From positions 1-41,059 of the forward strand of contig NZ_JALJRK010000046.1 in assembly GCF_024519725.1 (NCBI RefSeq): 41,059 bases of DNA. The letters are read 5' to 3'. Source of the stretch: Microvirga sp. Mcv34 (GTDB lineage: Bacteria > Pseudomonadota > Alphaproteobacteria > Rhizobiales > Beijerinckiaceae). The position numbers and the translations under genes are program-made. Shown here piece after piece: positions 36,866 to 41,059 of the stretch. The notes beneath the pieces are model-generated. The model did no database searches and had not been told where the DNA came from. It saw only the letters and a program-made list of their open reading frames with translations. Positions within the stretch are counted from its first letter, which is position 1. Each line of letters starts with the position of its first letter.

Positions 36866-38053
36866 TTATTTGCGCTTGCCGCCGCCGACCTGCTCGTCCC
36901 ACATGCGGAAGGCGACGACCATCTGGTCGGGCTGGAGCGGCAGTTCGATGGGGTTCTCGGCGATCCACTTCTCGTATTCGGGACGGCCGAATTCCTTGAT
37001 GGCCGCCTGGCTCTCCGGCGGCGCCATGTCGAGGGTGACGCCCTTCACGGCAGGACCCGGATAGAAGTAGCCCTCGTCATAGGTGTAGGCCTGCTGCTCC
37101 TTGGTGAGGAGGAAGCTCATGAGGTCTAGGAGCACCGCTAACTTCTCGTTGGGCAGCCCCTTGGGCACGCACATGTAATGGGCGTCAGCCACCCAGTGGA
37201 AGCCCTTCAGAGCCGCCACCTTGGCCTCCTTCGGCACGACGCCGAGGACGCGGGGATTGATGTCCCAGCCGGTGGTCGAGACGGTCATGTCGCGAGAGCC
37301 TTCGCCGAGCTCCTTCATCACCGCGCCGGTGCCGGACGGGTAATACTCGACGTTCTGGCCCAGCTCCTTCAGGTACGCCCAGGTCTTGTCCCAGCCCTTG
37401 GCCGGATCCTGCGGGTTGCTGTCGCCCAGAATGTACGGCAGGCCCATGATGAAGGTGCGGCCCGGACCGGAATTCGCCGGGCGTGCATAGAGGAAGCGTC
37501 CCGGATTGGCCTTGGTGTAGGCTAGGAGCTCCTCGGCCGTGGTCGGCACGGTCTTGACCTTGTCGGGCATGTATTCGAGCAGCGGGCCCGACGGGTAATA
37601 GGTCACCACGACGCCTTGCCCCTTGGCGAGACCCTGCATCTTGGCCGCGGGCGCGAGGTAGATGTCGTCGAGCTTCGGGAGCGCGTTCGCGTGGGCCGGG
37701 ATGAGGTCGACCCACAGCTTCTGCTCGATGCCGGCGGAGAGCGCGTCGGTGCCGGTGAGGACGAGGTCGATATCGACCCGGCCCGCATCCTGCTGCGCCT
37801 TGATCTTGCCTGCGAGTTCCGGTGCCGTCGCCTTGGTGAAGGTGATGCGCGAAACCAGGTTGGGCTTGGCCTTGCGATAATTCTCGATGGCCTTCTGGGT
37901 CAGCGCCAGGTTGCCGGCCACGTCGATGATGTTGAGGGTAACCGGGCTCGTGGGCAGGGTCGCCTGCGCGAAGGCCTTGCCGCCGAGGGTTGCAACGCCG
38001 GCGGCGCCGGCGACCCCGCCGACGAAAGTCCGCCTGGTGATCAGGTTCGTCAT
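36866..38053 (-). CDS. Extracellular solute-binding protein (family 1) with Tat-type signal
   Basis: A 395-residue periplasmic binding protein. The N-terminus MTNLITRRTFVGGVAGAAGV has a twin-arginine motif (TRRTFVG) and a hydrophobic core ending at GGKAFAQA, indicating export in the folded state through Tat. The mature protein begins with TLPTSPVTLNIIDVAGNLALT and resembles iron/polyamine/phosphonate-type binding proteins. The start at 38053 is set by the signal peptide and GGGAGG upstream (frame from 38365 rejected). It lies 53 bases after uxaC in one transcript, so the ligand is likely a hexuronate or a uronate-containing saccharide. Confidence 0.88.
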   Translation of the reverse strand: MTNLITRRTFVGGVAGAAGVATLGGKAFAQATLPTSPVTLNIIDVAGNLALTQKAIENYRKAKPNLVSRITFTKATAPELAGKIKAQQDAGRVDIDLVLTGTDALSAGIEQKLWVDLIPAHANALPKLDDIYLAPAAKMQGLAKGQGVVVTYYPSGPLLEYMPDKVKTVPTTAEELLAYTKANPGRFLYARPANSGPGRTFIMGLPYILGDSNPQDPAKGWDKTWAYLKELGQNVEYYPSGTGAVMKELGEGSRDMTVSTTGWDINPRVLGVVPKEAKVAALKGFHWVADAHYMCVPKGLPNEKLAVLLDLMSFLLTKEQQAYTYDEGYFYPGPAVKGVTLDMAPPESQAAIKEFGRPEYEKWIAENPIELPLQPDQMVVAFRMWDEQVGGGKRK

Positions 38054-38106
38054 GTCTTCCTCCCGTTCTGTGCGACATGGCTCTTCATGGCCGGCCATGT
38101 CCCGTG

Positions 38107-39510
38107 TCACAGCTTGTAGGCCTCCTTGGCGAGGCGATAGGCGAGATCGTAGGCCATCTCGTGCGCCTCGTCCTCGTCGAGGCGATGGGTCGTCACGAGA
38201 TTGGCGAGATAGGCGCAGTCGACCCGGCGGGCGACGTCGTGCCGGGCCGGGATCGACAGGTAGGCGCGCGTGTCGTCGTTGAAGCCGACCGTGTTGTAGA
38301 AGCCCGCCGTCTCCGTGGTGAGCTCGCGGAAGCGGCGCATGCCCTCCGGCGCGTCGAAGAACCACCAGGCGGGTCCGAGCTTGAGCGCCGGGTAATGGCC
38401 CGCGAGCGGCGCCAGCTCGCGCGAATAGCTCGTCTCGTCGAGGGTGAAGAGGATGAAGGTGAAGTTCGTCTCGTTGCCGAACCGGTCGAGCAGCGGCTTG
38501 AGGGCGCGCACGTAATCGGTCTGCAGCGGAATGTCGGCCCCCATGTCGCGGCCGAAGCGGCGATAGAGCGCGTCATTGTGGTTGCGGAATGAGCCGGGAT
38601 GGAGCTGCATAACCATGCCGTCCTCCACGCTCATCGCGGCCATCTCTGTCAGCATCTGGGCGCGGAACATCTCCGCATCCTCGGGCGTCGCGGCGCCCGT
38701 CGAAACGCGGCGGAACAGGGCCTCCGCATCGGCCTGCGAGAGATCGGCCGTACGCGCCGTCGGGTGGCCGTGATCGGTCGAGGTCGCGCCATATTCGCGG
38801 AAGAAGGCGCGCCGCGTGCGGTGCGCGTCTAGATAGCCGCTCCAGGTCGTCGTGTCGTGGCCGGTGATCTCGCCAAAGCGCGCGAGGTTCTGCCGGAACC
38901 CCTCGAATTCGGGATCGACGACCGGGTCGGGACGGTAGGCTGTCACCACCCTGCCCTTCCAGCCCGATTGTCGGATGGTCTCGTGATGCGCCAGCGGATC
39001 GAGCGGGCTTTCCGTCGTGGCAATGGCCTCGATGCGGAAGCGCTCGAACAGGGCGCGTGGACGGAACTCCGGCGCGCGAAGGGCTGCGTCGATACGGTCG
39101 TAATAGGCATCGGCATTGGCGGCGGAGAGCCGCTCCGTGAAGCCGAACAGGGTCGCGAAGGTGTGGTCGAGCCAGAGGCGCGTGGGGGTGCCGCGGAACA
39201 GGTGATAATGCGACGCGAAGCGGCGCCAGATCGCCCGCGCATCGCGCTCGCCCGGGGTGCCGTCCTTGGCCGGGATCCCGAGATCTTCCAGCCGGACGCC
39301 CTGGCTGTAGAGCATGCGGAAAATGTAATGGTCGGGAATGACGAAGAGCGTCGCCGGATCCGGGAACGGCTCATTCTGGGCGAACCAGCGCGGATCTGTA
39401 TGGCCATGCGGCGACACGATGGGCAGGTCGCTCACCTGCGCGTAGAGCCTGCGCGCCACCTGGCGGGCTTCGGGCTCGACAGGAAACAGCCGGTCCGGGT
39501 GGATCAACAT
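38107..39510 (-). CDS. uxaC: Glucuronate isomerase (uronate isomerase)
   Basis: A 467-residue member of the amidohydrolase-fold uronate isomerase family. It converts D-glucuronate to D-fructuronate and D-galacturonate to D-tagaturonate. Diagnostic features are the N-terminal metal-site PIVSPHGHTDPRWF (H35, H37), YIFRMLYSQGV, FRGTPTRLWLDHTF, and QLHPGSFRNHN with late FNDDTRAYLSIPARHD. Length is normal for UxaC. The start ATG 39510 (MLIHPDRLFP) has GGAG upstream; a frame from 39543 is longer without support. First gene of the minus-strand uronate unit, divergent from the gntR-uxuA pair. Confidence 0.95.
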   Translation of the reverse strand: MLIHPDRLFPVEPEARQVARRLYAQVSDLPIVSPHGHTDPRWFAQNEPFPDPATLFVIPDHYIFRMLYSQGVRLEDLGIPAKDGTPGERDARAIWRRFASHYHLFRGTPTRLWLDHTFATLFGFTERLSAANADAYYDRIDAALRAPEFRPRALFERFRIEAIATTESPLDPLAHHETIRQSGWKGRVVTAYRPDPVVDPEFEGFRQNLARFGEITGHDTTTWSGYLDAHRTRRAFFREYGATSTDHGHPTARTADLSQADAEALFRRVSTGAATPEDAEMFRAQMLTEMAAMSVEDGMVMQLHPGSFRNHNDALYRRFGRDMGADIPLQTDYVRALKPLLDRFGNETNFTFILFTLDETSYSRELAPLAGHYPALKLGPAWWFFDAPEGMRRFRELTTETAGFYNTVGFNDDTRAYLSIPARHDVARRVDCAYLANLVTTHRLDEDEAHEMAYDLAYRLAKEAYKL

Positions 39511-39606
39511 GGCGTACTCCCTCGACGCGTCGCCCAGGCCCATTTCACGGCCAAGTTGCGAGCGTCACATAGGGGAAACCTTAAGCCCATCGCCGATCCT
39601 TTGCAA

Positions 39607-39625
39607 TGGTCTACTAGTATGGTAG
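39607..39625. promoter_or_regulatory. Candidate GntR-type operator in the uxaC/gntR divergent promoter
   Basis: The perfect 8-base palindrome TACTAGTA (39612-39619) lies within TGGTCTACTAGTATGGTAG, where CTAC (39611-39614) and GTAG (39622-39625) add outer symmetry. It sits directly ahead of the gntR start and about 100 bases upstream of uxaC. FCD-type GntR proteins bind short palindromes at such sites, so this is the best candidate for control of both arms. It is inferred from position and symmetry only. Confidence 0.5.
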
Positions 39626-39635
39626 TGTGCCACTT

Positions 39636-40364
39636 ATGACCAATGGACCAGCCCTCGCGAAGCTCGATACCGGCCGTGAACCCATGGCTCGGCAGGTCAC
39701 GCGTGCCCTCCGCCAGGCCATCGTCAGCATGAGGATCGCACCCGGCGAAATGCTCTCCGAGCAGGATCTGGCGCAGCGATTCGGCGTGAGCCGCTCGCCG
39801 GTGCGCGAGGCCCTGATCAAGCTGAGCGAGGCCGGGCTCGTTCGGGTCCTGCCGCAGCGGGGCACGCAGGTGGTCAAGATTTCCCGGGCGGCCGTCGAGG
39901 ATGCGCGCTTCATCCGCGTGGCGGTCGAATGCGCCGTCGTCCGTGAGGCGGCCCTCAAGGCCTCGCCCGTGATCCTGGCGGAGCTGAACGCCAGCCTGAC
40001 CCGGCAGCGCCGCGCCCAGCGCGCCACCTCGTCGGACGATTTCATGGCCATGGACGAGGAGTTCCACCGGTTGCTCGCGGAAGCGGCCGGTCGGCCCGCC
40101 GCCTGGCGTATGATCGAGGACGTCAAGCCGCAGATGGACCGGGTGCGCTATCTCGACGTGAAGCAGGCGACCCCGCGCCACCTCATCGTCGGGCAGCACG
40201 CGGAGATCGTGGAAGCCATCAAGGCGTCCGATCCCATCGCCGCCGAGAAGGCCATGCACCGGCACCTGAGCGAGATCCTGCGCTCCCTGCCCGAGCTCGC
40301 CGCGAAGCATCCGGACCTGTTTGAGCCCGAATCCGATGCCCTGCCGCAGGTGCTCAGCGCGTGA
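39636..40364 (+). CDS. GntR family transcriptional regulator (FadR/FCD subfamily)
   Basis: A 242-residue regulator. The N-terminal winged helix-turn-helix (about 15-80) shows PGEMLSEQDLAQRFGVSRSP followed by VREALIKLSEAGLV and RGTQVVKI. The C-terminal FCD ligand domain (about 90-220) has metal/ligand residues in FMAMDEEFHRLL, IVGQHAEIVEAI and AMHRHLSEIL. It probably represses the uronate genes and is released by a pathway intermediate, as UxuR/ExuR-like proteins are; ligand not proven. No ribosome binding site is seen before ATG 39636 or the in-frame GTG 39627, so a leaderless transcript is possible. uxuA follows 68 bases downstream. Confidence 0.9.
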   Translation: MTNGPALAKLDTGREPMARQVTRALRQAIVSMRIAPGEMLSEQDLAQRFGVSRSPVREALIKLSEAGLVRVLPQRGTQVVKISRAAVEDARFIRVAVECAVVREAALKASPVILAELNASLTRQRRAQRATSSDDFMAMDEEFHRLLAEAAGRPAAWRMIEDVKPQMDRVRYLDVKQATPRHLIVGQHAEIVEAIKASDPIAAEKAMHRHLSEILRSLPELAAKHPDLFEPESDALPQVLSA

Positions 40365-40432
40365 TCTCAACGACAGAAGACTTCGAAACTGCCGCCGAGT
40401 CCCCAGCTCGGCCCATTATTTGAGAGGCAATC

Positions 40433-41059
40433 ATGGAACAGACCTGGCGTTGGTTCGGCCCCGAGGATGTCATCCAGCTTTCCCATATCCGCCAGACGGG
40501 CGCGAGCGGCATCGTCACCGCGTTGCACCAGATCCCCTACGGCGTCATCTGGAGCGTCGAGGAGATCGAGAAGCGCAAGGCGCTGATCGCGGCCGCCCCT
40601 TCGCTCGGCCTGCGCTGGAGCGTGGTCGAAAGCCTGCCGATCCACGAGCGCATCAAGATCGGCGAAGGCGACCTGACGAGCCTCTTCGACAATTACCGTC
40701 AATCCATGCGCAACCTCGCGCAATGCGGCGTCACCACGATCTGCTACAACTTCATGCCGGTGGTCGACTGGACCCGTACGGAGCTGGCCCATCCGCTGCC
40801 GGGCGGCGCGACGGCGCTGCGCTTCAACATCCACGAATTCGCGGCGTTCGACTGCTTCATGCTGGAGCGCCCAGGCGCCGAGGCGGACTACGCGCCCGAT
40901 GTGCTGACCCGCGCGAAGGACTGGCATGTCCGCTCGTCGGAGAGCGACCGGCGCAAGCTTCTCTCCAACATCATGGCGGGGCTGCCGGGCGCCTATGACC
41001 GCTACGACGTTCCCGGCCTGCGCGTCATGCTCGACCGCTACAAGGACATCGACGCCCAG
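40433..41059 (+). CDS. uxuA: D-mannonate dehydratase (partial, cut by window end)
   Basis: The first 209 codons of UxuA (about 395 residues in the family), running off the right edge. It removes water from D-mannonate to give 2-keto-3-deoxy-D-gluconate, completing the route from glucuronate via UxaC and UxuB. Family features are MEQTWRWFGPEDVIQLSHIR, GASGIVTALHQIPYGVIW, VVESLPIHERIKIG and TICYNFMPVVDWTRT. The start ATG 40433 has GAGAGG upstream. It is co-directional with the regulator and likely shares its transcript or has a promoter in the short gap. Confidence 0.95.
   Translation, partial: MEQTWRWFGPEDVIQLSHIRQTGASGIVTALHQIPYGVIWSVEEIEKRKALIAAAPSLGLRWSVVESLPIHERIKIGEGDLTSLFDNYRQSMRNLAQCGVTTICYNFMPVVDWTRTELAHPLPGGATALRFNIHEFAAFDCFMLERPGAEADYAPDVLTRAKDWHVRSSESDRRKLLSNIMAGLPGAYDRYDVPGLRVMLDRYKDIDAQ

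Overview
The window looks like a chromosomal segment of a high-GC alphaproteobacterium of the order Hyphomicrobiales (Rhizobiales). The Methylobacteriaceae (Microvirga/Methylobacterium type) are the most likely family. This rests on the aapJQMP general amino-acid transporter, an EcfG-type sigma factor, a two-domain cold-shock protein, SET-domain and zinc-ribbon peptidase genes of the kind common in that group, and rhizobial-style intergenic palindromes. No plasmid, phage, transposase, integrase, CRISPR array or tRNA gene was recognised.

Layout. Positions 1-180 (minus strand) read as the leader of a ribosomal RNA operon, with a promoter and boxA; the 16S gene would lie just outside the left edge. 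A GST-GNAT pair on the minus strand ends at a hairpin before this promoter, and a small membrane protein diverges from it. From 2.5 to 7.0 kb lies aapJ-aapQ-aapM-aapP (minus), with a hairpin after aapJ and a terminator after aapP. A metC-type PLP lyase diverges from aapJ. From 8.5 to 11.3 kb is a three-gene operon for polyprenyl-phosphate-linked sugar transfer to lipid A or LPS (ArnT-like transferase, GT2 synthase, LAB_N membrane protein). A serralysin-like RTX protease, an unknown 143-residue protein, a TauE/SafE permease and an EcfG-like sigma factor with an apparent NepR-like N-terminus follow.

From 15.6 to 26.6 kb is a sugar island: xylulokinase, a CUT2-type sugar ABC transporter (ATPase, permease, binding protein), AraD, AraB, a fructokinase, an AGE/mannose-isomerase family enzyme and a convergent ribokinase. 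The enzymes suggest pentoses and mannose/fructose feeding the pentose-phosphate pathway and fructose-6-phosphate. No L-arabinose isomerase is present. From 27 to 32 kb are housekeeping and regulatory genes: PhoH, a double cold-shock protein, a zinc-ribbon metallopeptidase, a 42-residue small protein, a single-domain response regulator, a SET-domain methyltransferase and a 107-residue protein of less GC-biased codon use.

From 32.2 kb to the right edge is a hexuronate catabolic locus. uxaC, a four-gene ABC importer of the iron/polyamine/phosphonate architecture and uxuB lie on the minus strand; a GntR/FCD regulator and uxuA (cut by the window end) lie on the plus strand. Together these convert D-glucuronate to 2-keto-3-deoxygluconate, with a dedicated predicted importer and a candidate operator in the divergent promoter.

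I found no clearly undescribed multi-gene system. The strongest leads are the NepR-like/EcfG fusion, the unusual transporter class in the uronate operon, a compound palindromic element inside that operon, and a palindrome family at gene ends.
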